Origin: JAQBQH01 sp035607415
GTDB lineage: Bacteria > Myxococcota_A > Polyangia > Palsa-1104
Reading direction: 5' to 3'
DNA: 64,000 nt
NCBI GenBank assembly: GCA_035607415.1
Contig: DATNAQ010000179.1
Coordinates: 1-64,000 of the forward strand
Shown here: one piece after another, positions 18,333-25,415 of the stretch
How positions within the stretch are numbered: position 1 is the stretch's first letter
How the letters are laid out: every line of letters begins with the position of its first letter
Program-made: the position numbers and the translations under genes
The notes under the pieces: generated by a model
Seen by the model: the letters and a program-made list of their open reading frames with translations, nothing else
The model's database searches: none
Told to the model about the DNA's origin: nothing

Positions 18333-19289
18333 ATGTCGACGCGACGAAAAGCAGCGGGCGCGGTCCGCGACAAGATCATCATCACCGGGATCGCCGGCCG
18401 GCTCGGCCGCCTGCTCGCGCGCCGGCTGCATCGCGACGTCGAAGGGCGCGTCATCGGCATCGACCGCCGCGACTTCCCCGGCCGCCCGCGCGACATCGAG
18501 CATCTCAAGGTCGATCTGCGCAGCAAGAAAGCGCGCGATATTTTCCGCGGCGAAGATGTAAGGGCCCTCATCCACATGGGCCTCATGCACGACCCGCGCA
18601 TGACCGCCGCCGAGCACCACTCGTGGAACGTGCAGGGGACGGCGCGCCTGCTCGACGCCTGCGCCAGCTACGGCGTGCCCAAGGTGATCGTGCTGTCGTC
18701 CGCCAACGTCTACGGACCGCGGCCGGACAACGCGCAGTTCCTCTGCGAGGACGCGCCGCTCAACGCAGGCCTGCATTTTCCCGCGATTCGCGACCTCATC
18801 GAGGTCGACATGCTCGCTTCCTCGTTCTTCTGGAAGCAGCAGTCGTGCGAGACCGTGATCCTGCGCCCGGTGCACATCCTGGGTGGCGTGCGCAACGCGC
18901 CGTCGAACTATCTGCGCCTGCCGTGGGTGCCGACCCTGCTCGGCTTCGACCCCATGGTGCAGGTCATCCACGAGCTGGACGTGGTCGAGTCGATCGTGCG
19001 CGCTCTTACTTCTGGTGTGCGCGGAATATTCAACGTGGTCGGCCCGGGGGAGGTGCCGCTGTCGACCATCCTGCGCGAGCTCGAGAAGCCGACCGTGCCC
19101 ATCCCGCACCCGCTCGCGCACGCGGTCCTTACTACGTTGTGGCGCGGCAAGCTGACGTCGTTCCCCGTGCCCGAGCTCGATCACATCCGTTACGTGTGCA
19201 TGGTGGACGGCACCCGGGCGCGAGAACAACTCGCCTTCAAGCCGCGTTACACCCTCAAAGAGACCATTCGCGCGGTCCACGACGCCTAG
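18333..19289 (+). CDS. NAD-dependent epimerase/dehydratase-like extended SDR
   Basis: The 318-residue product begins with a Rossmann fold (IIITGIAGRLGRLLARRLH, GxxGxxG) and an Asp for NAD (GIDRRD). The middle has VIVLSSANVYGPR as in sugar epimerases. The expected catalytic Tyr-x-x-x-Lys is not visible at its usual place (…LHFPAIRDLIEVDMLAS…), so the protein may bind NAD without classical SDR chemistry. ILRPVHILGG and a C-terminal GIFNVVGPGEVPLS follow the family fold. It is transcribed with the acyltransferase. Confidence 0.8.
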   Translation: MSTRRKAAGAVRDKIIITGIAGRLGRLLARRLHRDVEGRVIGIDRRDFPGRPRDIEHLKVDLRSKKARDIFRGEDVRALIHMGLMHDPRMTAAEHHSWNVQGTARLLDACASYGVPKVIVLSSANVYGPRPDNAQFLCEDAPLNAGLHFPAIRDLIEVDMLASSFFWKQQSCETVILRPVHILGGVRNAPSNYLRLPWVPTLLGFDPMVQVIHELDVVESIVRALTSGVRGIFNVVGPGEVPLSTILRELEKPTVPIPHPLAHAVLTTLWRGKLTSFPVPELDHIRYVCMVDGTRAREQLAFKPRYTLKETIRAVHDA

Positions 19290-19509
19290 CGCCGCGAGCC
19301 CCGCAACTGCCCGGAACCGCCCAACACCCGCGGTGGCCGATCCCGGCATCGCCTTCCGGCGCTTTCATGATCGCGAACGCGTAGATACACGCCGTCTGTG
19401 AAGCGATGTTCACGGATCGCCCGGCGGCCGGCGACAGCCGAGGGAAACACTCGCGTCTCGCGCTGGCACGCGGCCTGCTCATGGCCCGAGCCGAATGGAG
19501 GCGAGTCCT
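19290..19509. other. Intergenic region before the Cys-rich lipoprotein gene
   Basis: About 220 bp with no credible open frame. It should hold the promoter of the downstream lipoprotein gene, but I see no convincing -35/-10 pair. The GGAGGCGAG ribosome site lies at its right edge. Confidence 0.4.
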
Positions 19510-20652
19510 ATGCAGCGCATTCTGATGGCGGCGCTCCCGCTCTTCCTGTTCGCAGCGAGTGGTTGCGACTTCTTCCAGCACAAGGAGAAGTTCTACACGT
19601 ACTGCGACGCGACCGGCTGCTACACCTGCGATCAGAATGGGTGCACGAACTCGGTCGGCGTCCCGACCGGGTCGCAGTGCGGGTCGAGCGCCCAGTGCGC
19701 CTCGGGCTGCTACTGCGACGCCACGACGGGCACCTGCGTCGAGGGCGGCTTCTGCTCCGGCGACGCCGACTGTACCGGCGGGATGACCTGTGACACGACG
19801 CGCCACTCCTGCCAGCCCGGCGCCACCGGCGGCAACGGCACGACGTGCACCACCAACAACGACTGCATGCCCGGAGACTTCTGCCATCCGACGACGCATC
19901 AGTGCGTGCCGAGCTGGCAGTGCACGAGCGACGCGGATTGCGGCGCCGGCATGGTCTGCGATTCGCGCCACACCTGTGTGCCCGGCCCGACGACCTGCAG
20001 CACGTCGACCGACTGCGCGACGGGCTGCTACTGCAACAACGGCACGTGCACCGAGACCGGCGTCTGCAAGATGGACTCGGACTGCACGCACCTCGGGCCG
20101 AACTACACCTGCGTGAACAACACCTGCACCCCGGGCGCCGGCGGCGCGACCTGCAAGCTCGACAAGGATTGCAGCAACGGCCAGACCTGCGTGAACGGCG
20201 TCTGCCAGAACCCGACGAACCCGACCGGCTGCACCACGAACGACGAGTGCGGTCAGGGCGGCCTGTGCGTCAGCGGCCAGTGCCAGGACGCGTGCACCGA
20301 CGCGACCACGTGCGGCACCGGCCAGATCTGCTCGGGTGGCCACTGCACGAACGACCCGAACGGCGGCACCTCCTGCACGCTCAACACGGATTGCGCGGCC
20401 AACAACACCTGCATCAACGGCGTCTGCCACCCGGATTGCGCGACGACGGCCGACTGCCCGGCGCACGACGTGTGCGAGGCGAACGTCTGCGTCGCCGACA
20501 CGAGCCGCACGCCGCAGTGCCACACCAACGCCGACTGCGGTGGCGGCGCCGAGTGCGTGAACGCCATCTGCCGCGCGCACTGCTTCAACTCGAACGACTG
20601 CCTCATGTGCGGCGCGGGCGGCGAGACCTGCACCATGGGCTACTGCCAGTAG
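19510..20652 (+). CDS. Cys-rich repeat lipoprotein
   Basis: The 380-residue product starts at ATG 19510 behind GGAGGCGAG. The signal peptide ends in LFAASGC, a lipobox with Cys 19. The mature part is a chain of short Cys units such as CSGDADCTGGMTCD, CTSDADCGAGMVCD, CTTNDECGQGGLCVSGQC and CHTNADCGGGAECVNAIC. Each has about six Cys in the C-x4-DC-x-x-G-x-x-C pattern typical of Dickkopf-like/EGF-like repeats in Myxococcota surface proteins. These are probably disulfide-bonded at the cell surface. A strong terminator follows, so it is monocistronic. Confidence 0.8.
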   Translation: MQRILMAALPLFLFAASGCDFFQHKEKFYTYCDATGCYTCDQNGCTNSVGVPTGSQCGSSAQCASGCYCDATTGTCVEGGFCSGDADCTGGMTCDTTRHSCQPGATGGNGTTCTTNNDCMPGDFCHPTTHQCVPSWQCTSDADCGAGMVCDSRHTCVPGPTTCSTSTDCATGCYCNNGTCTETGVCKMDSDCTHLGPNYTCVNNTCTPGAGGATCKLDKDCSNGQTCVNGVCQNPTNPTGCTTNDECGQGGLCVSGQCQDACTDATTCGTGQICSGGHCTNDPNGGTSCTLNTDCAANNTCINGVCHPDCATTADCPAHDVCEANVCVADTSRTPQCHTNADCGGGAECVNAICRAHCFNSNDCLMCGAGGETCTMGYCQ

Positions 20653-20690
20653 TTCGCGTCGAAGTGACGTAAACTCTCTCGACTCAAGGG

Positions 20691-20728
20691 CGGCGGAGGT
20701 GCTGGTCACCTCCGCCGTTCGCTTTTTT
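20691..20728 (+). terminator. Intrinsic terminator after the Cys-rich lipoprotein
   Basis: CGGCGGAGGTG (20691-20701) pairs perfectly with CACCTCCGCCG (20707-20717) around a 5-nt loop, followed by TTCGCTTTTTT. Confidence 0.9.
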
Positions 20729-20755
20729 GCGGCTCCTGTGTAACCCGATCCGAAG

Positions 20756-20785
20756 TTGCGGCGTACGCGTAATCAGGTCTAAAGT
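20756..20785 (+). promoter_or_regulatory. Putative promoter of the bufferin precursor gene
   Basis: TTGCGG (20756-20761) and TAAAGT (20780-20785) with an 18-bp spacer lie directly after the upstream terminator and about 28 bp before the bufA ATG. The -10 overlaps a GTCTAA string also present at the ECF promoter at 51081, but no matching GGAAC is found here at the right distance. Confidence 0.45.
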
Positions 20786-20813
20786 CCGGCCGCCAACAGG
20801 AGGAGGAGCGCAT

Positions 20814-21059
20814 ATGACCGTCAAGGGAGCTATCGTCGCAAGCGCAGTTGCGGGTTTCTTCGCCACCGCCATGCCGGCCGTGGTTCACGCCAAGGACACC
20901 GGCAAGGTGAAGTGCTCGGGCATCAACGACTGCAAGGGCAAGGGCGCCTGCAAGTCGGCCACGAGCTCGTGCAAGGGCATGAACGATTGCAAGGGCAAGG
21001 GCTGGGTCGAGGCCTCCGACAAGGAGTGCAAGGCCAAGAAGGGCACCGTCGAGAAGTAG
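20814..21059 (+). CDS. bufA: Bufferin-type metallophore precursor (BufA2-like)
   Basis: The 81-residue product follows AGGAGGAGG. A Sec signal peptide (cleavage after VVHA, residue 26) precedes a Lys/Gly/Cys-rich mature part of 55 residues. Cys lie at 34, 40, 46, 53, 59 and 72, with the unit C-x-G-x-N-D-C-K-G-K-G present twice (34-44 and 53-63). This matches BufA2-type bufferin precursors, RiPPs whose cysteines are modified by DUF692/MNIO enzymes and which bind copper in the periplasm. The next two genes are the expected bufB and bufC. The assignment rests on pattern and context; metal and modification are inference. Confidence 0.8.
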   Translation: MTVKGAIVASAVAGFFATAMPAVVHAKDTGKVKCSGINDCKGKGACKSATSSCKGMNDCKGKGWVEASDKECKAKKGTVEK

Positions 21060-21080
21060 TCGACGCCGGGTTGACGGAGC

Positions 21081-21113
21081 GGCCTCGCCGGGTCACGCTC
21101 GGCGAGGCCTTTT
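21081..21113 (+). terminator. Terminator/attenuator between bufA and bufB
   Basis: GGCCTCGCCG (21081-21090) pairs perfectly with CGGCGAGGCC (21100-21109) around a 9-nt loop, followed by TTTT then C. It lies in the 75-bp gap between precursor and enzyme genes. It would let precursor mRNA be made in excess with partial read-through to bufB. Confidence 0.75.
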
Positions 21114-21134
21114 CGTTCGAGGTGGGCAAGTTTC

Positions 21135-21971
21135 ATGTTCCCGCTCAAAGACATCGGACACGGAGTCGGGCTGCGCACGTCGCACTACGCGACGGTGCTC
21201 GACGAGCATCCCGCGGTCGATTGGTTCGAGTGCATCAGCGAGAACTTCATGGTCGAGGGCGGCAATCCCCGGCGCGTGCTGCGCCAGGTGCGCGAGCGCT
21301 ACCCGGTGGTGCTGCACGGGGTGTCGCTGTCGATCGGATCGGTCGATCCGCTCGATCCCAAGTACCTCGACCAGCTGGCCGCGCTCGCCGCCGAGACCGA
21401 GCCGGCGTGGGTGTCGGACCACCTGTGCTGGTCGAGCGTGGGCGGGCACTTCTCGCACGATCTGTTGCCGCTGCCGTACACCGAAGAGGCGCTGGCGCAC
21501 GTAACGTCGCGCGTGATGCAGGTGCAGGACAAGCTGAAGCGGCAGATCCTCATCGAGAACGTCTCCAGTTACGTCACGTTTACGGAAAGTACGCTGACCG
21601 AGTGGCAGTTCCTCGCCGAGCTTTGCCAGCGGGCCGATTGTGGGTTGCTGCTCGACGTCAACAACGTGTTCGTCAGCGCCTTCAACCACGGCTTCGACGC
21701 CGACGCGTTCATCGACGGCATCCCGGTCGGGCGCGTGGGGCAGATCCACCTCGCCGGGCACAGCGACTACGGCACGCATCTCCTCGACACCCACGATCAC
21801 TCGGTGTGCGACGGCGTCTGGGCGCTGTATCGGCGGGCGGTGCGGCGCTTCGGGCGCGTCCCGACGCTCGTCGAGTGGGACGATCACATTCCGCCGTTCG
21901 CCGAGGTGTTGGCCGAGTCGCGCAAGGCGGCCGCCATCGAGCGCGAGGTCCTCGATGCCCGCGCTGCGTGA
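21135..21971 (+). CDS. bufB: DUF692 multinuclear non-heme iron oxidative enzyme (MNIO)
   Basis: The 278-residue TIM-barrel enzyme is of normal length. Family blocks are GVGLRTSHY, WFECISENFMV, LHGVSLSIGS, VSDHLCWS, DLLPLPYTEEAL, ILIENVSSYVTF, LLLDVNNVFVSAFNHG, IHLAGHSDYG, DTHDHSVCDGVW and PTLVEWDDHIP; the His, Glu, Asp and Asn in these form the iron site. MNIOs oxidatively modify Cys in ribosomal peptides, for example to thiooxazoles in bufferins. The substrate is most likely the upstream Cys-rich precursor. The bufC ATG lies inside its last codons. Confidence 0.95.
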   Translation: MFPLKDIGHGVGLRTSHYATVLDEHPAVDWFECISENFMVEGGNPRRVLRQVRERYPVVLHGVSLSIGSVDPLDPKYLDQLAALAAETEPAWVSDHLCWSSVGGHFSHDLLPLPYTEEALAHVTSRVMQVQDKLKRQILIENVSSYVTFTESTLTEWQFLAELCQRADCGLLLDVNNVFVSAFNHGFDADAFIDGIPVGRVGQIHLAGHSDYGTHLLDTHDHSVCDGVWALYRRAVRRFGRVPTLVEWDDHIPPFAEVLAESRKAAAIEREVLDARAA

Positions 21972-22761
21972 GACCGAAGAGCTGTTCTGGAAGCTGATCA
22001 CCGCGCCGGAGGGCGTGGCCGACGGGTTGCGTCGGATCGACATGAAGCCGGACGCGCTCGCGGGGCTCATCGCCGGCGACGCGCGCCTCGACGCCGTGCA
22101 GCGGCTCGACATCTACGCCAACATGTACTTCTGGCGGCTGCTCGACATCCTGCGCGGCGACTTCTCGAGCGTGGTGGCCGCCGTCGGTGACGATCACTTC
22201 CACAACCTCGTGACCGATTATCTGGTCGCCCGTCCGTCGGCGCATCCGTCGGTGCGCAACGTCGGCAGCAAGCTGGCCGACTTCCTGGCGACGCATGCGC
22301 TCGGCGTCGAGCGGCCGTGGCTCGTCGAGCTGGCGCGGCTCGAGCGGGCGCGCGTCGAGCTGTTCGATGGGCCGGACGGCGAGCCGGTGACGCTCGACGA
22401 GCTGCGCGCGCTTCAGCCTGAAGAGTTCGTGCGGCTTCCGCTGCCGCTGGTGCCGAGCCACCTCTTTCTCGACGTCGGACACGCCGTCGACGACGTGTGG
22501 CGCGCTGCCGAAAGCGAGCAGCCCATCGAGCCGCCCGCCGCCGGCGCGCGCACGCTCCTGGTCTGGCGCCAGGACGTGACCGTCTACCATCGTTCCGTCG
22601 ACGAGCTGGAGCGGACGGCCCTGTTGCGCGCGCGCGACGGCGCCAGCTTCGGGATCGTGTGCGACCTGTGCGCCGAGTCGATGCCGGTCGAGGAGGCCGG
22701 CCCGGCCGCGTTCCAGCTGCTTGCGCGCTGGGTAGGGGACGGTATCATCGCGCGACCGTGA
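21955..22761 (+). CDS. bufC: DUF2063 family protein, MNIO partner
   Basis: The 268-residue product starts at ATG 21955, overlapping bufB by 17 nt. The N-terminal DUF2063 ('putative DNA-binding') region shows LFWKLITAPEGV, RLDIYANMYFWRLLDILRGDFSSVVAAVGDDHFHNLVTDYL and HPSVRNVGSKLADFL. In bufferin and related RiPP clusters this protein carries the recognition element that brings the precursor to the MNIO enzyme; DNA binding is an old label and unlikely. The C-terminal half is a variable domain. It overlaps the next gene in GTGA fashion. Confidence 0.9.
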   Translation: MPALRETEELFWKLITAPEGVADGLRRIDMKPDALAGLIAGDARLDAVQRLDIYANMYFWRLLDILRGDFSSVVAAVGDDHFHNLVTDYLVARPSAHPSVRNVGSKLADFLATHALGVERPWLVELARLERARVELFDGPDGEPVTLDELRALQPEEFVRLPLPLVPSHLFLDVGHAVDDVWRAAESEQPIEPPAAGARTLLVWRQDVTVYHRSVDELERTALLRARDGASFGIVCDLCAESMPVEEAGPAAFQLLARWVGDGIIARP

Positions 22762-24158
22762 TCGCGCTGCTCCTCGGACGCTTCCACGCGTTGACCCGCG
22801 GCCAGGCCGAGCTGGTTGCGTCACTTTCACAAGAAGTCGGCCCGGCGCACGTCGACCGCATCGTCTGCGTCGTCACCAGCGCCGACCACTCGGGCACGCG
22901 GCGCAACCCGCTCGACATCGAGACGCGCGAGGCGCTGCTCCGCCCGGCGCTGGCGGCGACGGGTAAGCCGTTCGACCTCGTCCGCGTGAACGACATTCCC
23001 GACGATGCGCGCTGGGTCGAGCACGTGCGCGCGTCGGTGCAGGCGCAGACCGGCGTCGAGCTGTCGCCGGCGGCGACGACGCTGCTCAGCGCCAACCGCG
23101 AAGTGCAGGCGCTCTTCGCCGCGGCCGGTTTCGGCACGGTCAAGACACCGGCGGGTGGGCTCACGCCGACGGAGCTGATCGAGCGCATCGCCACCGGCAA
23201 GCAGTGGCGGAGCGAGGCGGCGCCGTCGACGATCGCGGTCTACGAGGCGCGCGCCGTGCCGGAGGCGCTGGCGAAGATCTTCGCCGAGAAGCTGCGCACC
23301 GAGGATGGCGAGCTCGCCACCCATCGCGACTTCGCGTCGTACGGCGCGCAGATGGATGCGTCACTCGTACAAAAACTCGAGGACCTCCTGCCCTGGGTGA
23401 AGCCGCCGCGCATCGTCGACAAGGGCTGCGGCACCGGCAAGCTGATGGTCGAGCTGAGCCGGCGCTTCCCGGGCGCGTCGATCGTCGGCGTCGACCTGTC
23501 CCGCGAGCTGTTGCGTCGCAGTGACGAGAACACCTACGCCGGCGGCGACATCACGCTCGTGCTCGGCGACGCCGCCGATCAGCAGCTGCCCGACGGCAGC
23601 GCCGACACCGTGATCTTCTCGTCGATCATGCACGAGGTCTACAGCTACTCCGGCTACGATCGTGCGCGCATCGATCGCGCGCTCGCGTCGGCGGCGCGCG
23701 AGCTCAAGCCGGGCGGGCGCGTGCTCATCCGCGACGGCATCAGCCCCGATCCGCGCACCGTGCTACTCGATCTAATGGATGCGCCGACCGCGGCACAGTT
23801 CGAGCGCTTCGCGCGCGAGTTCAAGCACGGGCTGGGCGCGCGCTTCGAGCGCGTCGCGGCGCGTGACTGGGCCGTCGCCACGGTGCGGCTCGCCGCACAC
23901 GACGCCAACGAGTTCGTTTGCAAAAAGGATTATCTGAAGAACTGGGACATCGAGATCCATGAAGAGTACGGCGTGTTTACCGTCGACGAATGGCGCGCGG
24001 CGCTGGCGCGCAACTTTTTCGGCGTCGTGACGATAAGCAGTTACGTGAACACATGGATCCAACAACATCGATATCAGGGTCACGTGCGCGTGACCGAGCT
24101 GAACGGAACCTCCTTCTGGCCTGCGACCAACGCGGTCATTATCGGAGAGCGCCAATAA
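22758..24158 (+). CDS. Nucleotidylyltransferase-like / SAM methyltransferase fusion
   Basis: The 466-residue product starts at GTG 22758, overlapping the bufC stop. Residues 1 to about 165 resemble NadM-type adenylyltransferases: LLGRFHALTRGQAELV at the position of GRFxPFHxGH, VTSADHSGTRRNPLDIETREALL, and a C-terminal TPTELIERIATGKQWR like the ISxTxIR motif. The catalytic H-x-G-H reads T-R-G-Q, so activity is doubtful. From about 210 a class I methyltransferase follows, with VDKGCGTGKLMVEL and GASIVGVDLSRELL, then SSIMHEVYSYSGYD and LKPGGRVLIRD. Context links it both to the bufferin genes and to NAD metabolism. Confidence 0.8.
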   Translation: MIALLLGRFHALTRGQAELVASLSQEVGPAHVDRIVCVVTSADHSGTRRNPLDIETREALLRPALAATGKPFDLVRVNDIPDDARWVEHVRASVQAQTGVELSPAATTLLSANREVQALFAAAGFGTVKTPAGGLTPTELIERIATGKQWRSEAAPSTIAVYEARAVPEALAKIFAEKLRTEDGELATHRDFASYGAQMDASLVQKLEDLLPWVKPPRIVDKGCGTGKLMVELSRRFPGASIVGVDLSRELLRRSDENTYAGGDITLVLGDAADQQLPDGSADTVIFSSIMHEVYSYSGYDRARIDRALASAARELKPGGRVLIRDGISPDPRTVLLDLMDAPTAAQFERFAREFKHGLGARFERVAARDWAVATVRLAAHDANEFVCKKDYLKNWDIEIHEEYGVFTVDEWRAALARNFFGVVTISSYVNTWIQQHRYQGHVRVTELNGTSFWPATNAVIIGERQ

Positions 24159-24784
24159 TGCCGGCGGGCATCATGGGCGTGGCCGTCGACCTCGCCATCT
24201 TCACCGTGCAGGAGGCGCGGCTCGAGCTCTTGCTCATCCGCATGAAGCGCGAGCCGTTCACCGGCAAGTGGGCGCTCCCCGGCGGGCGCATCCGCGGCGA
24301 CGAGACGGTCGAAGAGGCGGCGGCGCGCGAGCTCCACGAGAAGGCGGGCATCCGCGACGTCTACCTCGAGCAGCTCTACACCTTCTCGGAGCCGAGCCGC
24401 GATCCGGGCGCGCGCTGCATCTCGGTGGCGCACATGGCGCTCATTCGCGGCGACGTGCCGTTGCGTACGACCGACAAATACTCGGGCATCGGCTGGTTCC
24501 CGATGTCGCGCTTGCCGCCGCTGGCGTTCGATCACGAGGCGATCGCCGAGTACGCGGCCAGGCGGCTGCGCGCCAAGCTGGAATACAGCGACGTCGCGCG
24601 CAACCTGCTCGACAAGACCTTCACGCTCGGCGAGCTGCAGCGGCTGTACGAGACGATCTTGGGCCGGCAGCTCGACGCGCGGAACTTCCAGCGGCGGGCG
24701 CAGCACATCGGCCTCGTCAAGGACACGGGCCGCGTGCGCAGCGGCCAAGCCCATCGGCCGGCTCGGTTATTCCGGTTCGCTTGA
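24158..24784 (+). CDS. nrtR: NrtR-type Nudix-related regulator of NAD metabolism
   Basis: The 208-residue product starts at ATG 24158, overlapping the upstream stop (TAATG). The N-terminal Nudix domain has GGRIRGDETVEEAAARELHE (43-61), but the second Glu of the REUxEE core is Lys 62, fitting NrtR proteins that sense ADP-ribose without hydrolysing it. A winged-helix part follows (about 130-208: FTLGELQRLYETILGRQLDARNFQRR). NrtR represses NAD-salvage genes. Here pncA-pncB-nadE start right after it and a palindrome lies over their promoter. Confidence 0.9.
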   Translation: MPAGIMGVAVDLAIFTVQEARLELLLIRMKREPFTGKWALPGGRIRGDETVEEAAARELHEKAGIRDVYLEQLYTFSEPSRDPGARCISVAHMALIRGDVPLRTTDKYSGIGWFPMSRLPPLAFDHEAIAEYAARRLRAKLEYSDVARNLLDKTFTLGELQRLYETILGRQLDARNFQRRAQHIGLVKDTGRVRSGQAHRPARLFRFA

Positions 24785-24813
24785 CGGGACTTATTGTCAA
24801 ACTTACAATAAGT
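24781..24813 (+). promoter_or_regulatory. pncA-pncB-nadE promoter with embedded NrtR operator
   Basis: TTGACG (24781-24786) and TACAAT (24804-24809) are spaced by exactly 17 bp, the best sigma70-like promoter in the window. A palindrome with perfect 9-bp arms, ACTTATTGT (24789-24797) and ACAATAAGT (24805-24813), covers the spacer and the -10. A protein bound here would block RNA polymerase. The site lies between nrtR and its presumed targets, the classic layout for NrtR control. Confidence 0.8.
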
Positions 24814-24828
24814 ATTGCGAGGTGACAC

Positions 24829-25413
24829 ATGGCCATCGACCGCTCGCGTGACGCGCTGATCGTCGTCGATCTGCAGCCCGACTTCATGCCGGGCGGTCCG
24901 CTGGCGGTCGCCGAAGGCGATCAGATCGCCGCGCCCATCGGGCGGCTGGCGGGCCGTTTCTCGACGGTGGTGGCGACGCAGGACTGGCACCCGGGCGGCC
25001 ACGTCTCGTTCGCCGAGCGCGGTGGCCCCTGGCCGCCCCACTGCGTGGCCGGGAGCGCTGGGGCCGAGGTGCACGACGCGCTGCCGGACGAGTTGGTTAC
25101 GTTAAAAATACGTAAAGGTACCCACGTCGACGTCGACTCCTACAGTGGCTTCCGCGATGACGAGGGGCGGGCGACCGGTCTCGCCGGCTATTTGCGCGAC
25201 CGCGGCGTGGGCCGGCTCTACGTGGTCGGGCTGGCGCGCGACTTCTGCGTGCGCGCCACCGCCATCGACGGTGCGCGCGCCGGGTTCGAGGTCTTCGTCG
25301 TCGACGATCTGACCCGCGCGGTCGATCCGGCGTCGCGGACGCGCGTCGACGCCGAGCTGGCCGACGCGCACGTCGGGATCGTGAGCAGCGCGGCCTTGGA
25401 CGAGCGAGCCTGA
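24829..25413 (+). CDS. pncA: Nicotinamidase
   Basis: The 194-residue isochorismatase-fold enzyme converts nicotinamide to nicotinate. The catalytic triad is visible: Asp 14 in VVDLQPDF, Lys in IRKGTHVD and Cys in LARDFCVRATAIDGARAGF. Metal ligands are in TQDWHPGGHVSF (D-x-H…H). Length is normal. It is the first gene of the NAD-salvage run, directly downstream of the promoter/operator, and separated from pncB by 2 bp. A short AT-rich inverted repeat lies inside it at 25097-25115. Confidence 0.95.
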   Translation: MAIDRSRDALIVVDLQPDFMPGGPLAVAEGDQIAAPIGRLAGRFSTVVATQDWHPGGHVSFAERGGPWPPHCVAGSAGAEVHDALPDELVTLKIRKGTHVDVDSYSGFRDDEGRATGLAGYLRDRGVGRLYVVGLARDFCVRATAIDGARAGFEVFVVDDLTRAVDPASRTRVDAELADAHVGIVSSAALDERA

Positions 25414-25415
25414 CC

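Noticed and set aside
17330..18601. Extension of the PilZ-like gene through the acyltransferase gene on the opposite strand
   Set aside because: The added sequence is Arg-rich antisense; the ATG at 17329 gives a compact domain.
20751..20783. Possible ECF-type promoter for bufA (GTCTAA at 20778)
   Set aside because: No GGAAC-like -35 at 15-17 bp; the nearest CGAAGT is 21 bp away.
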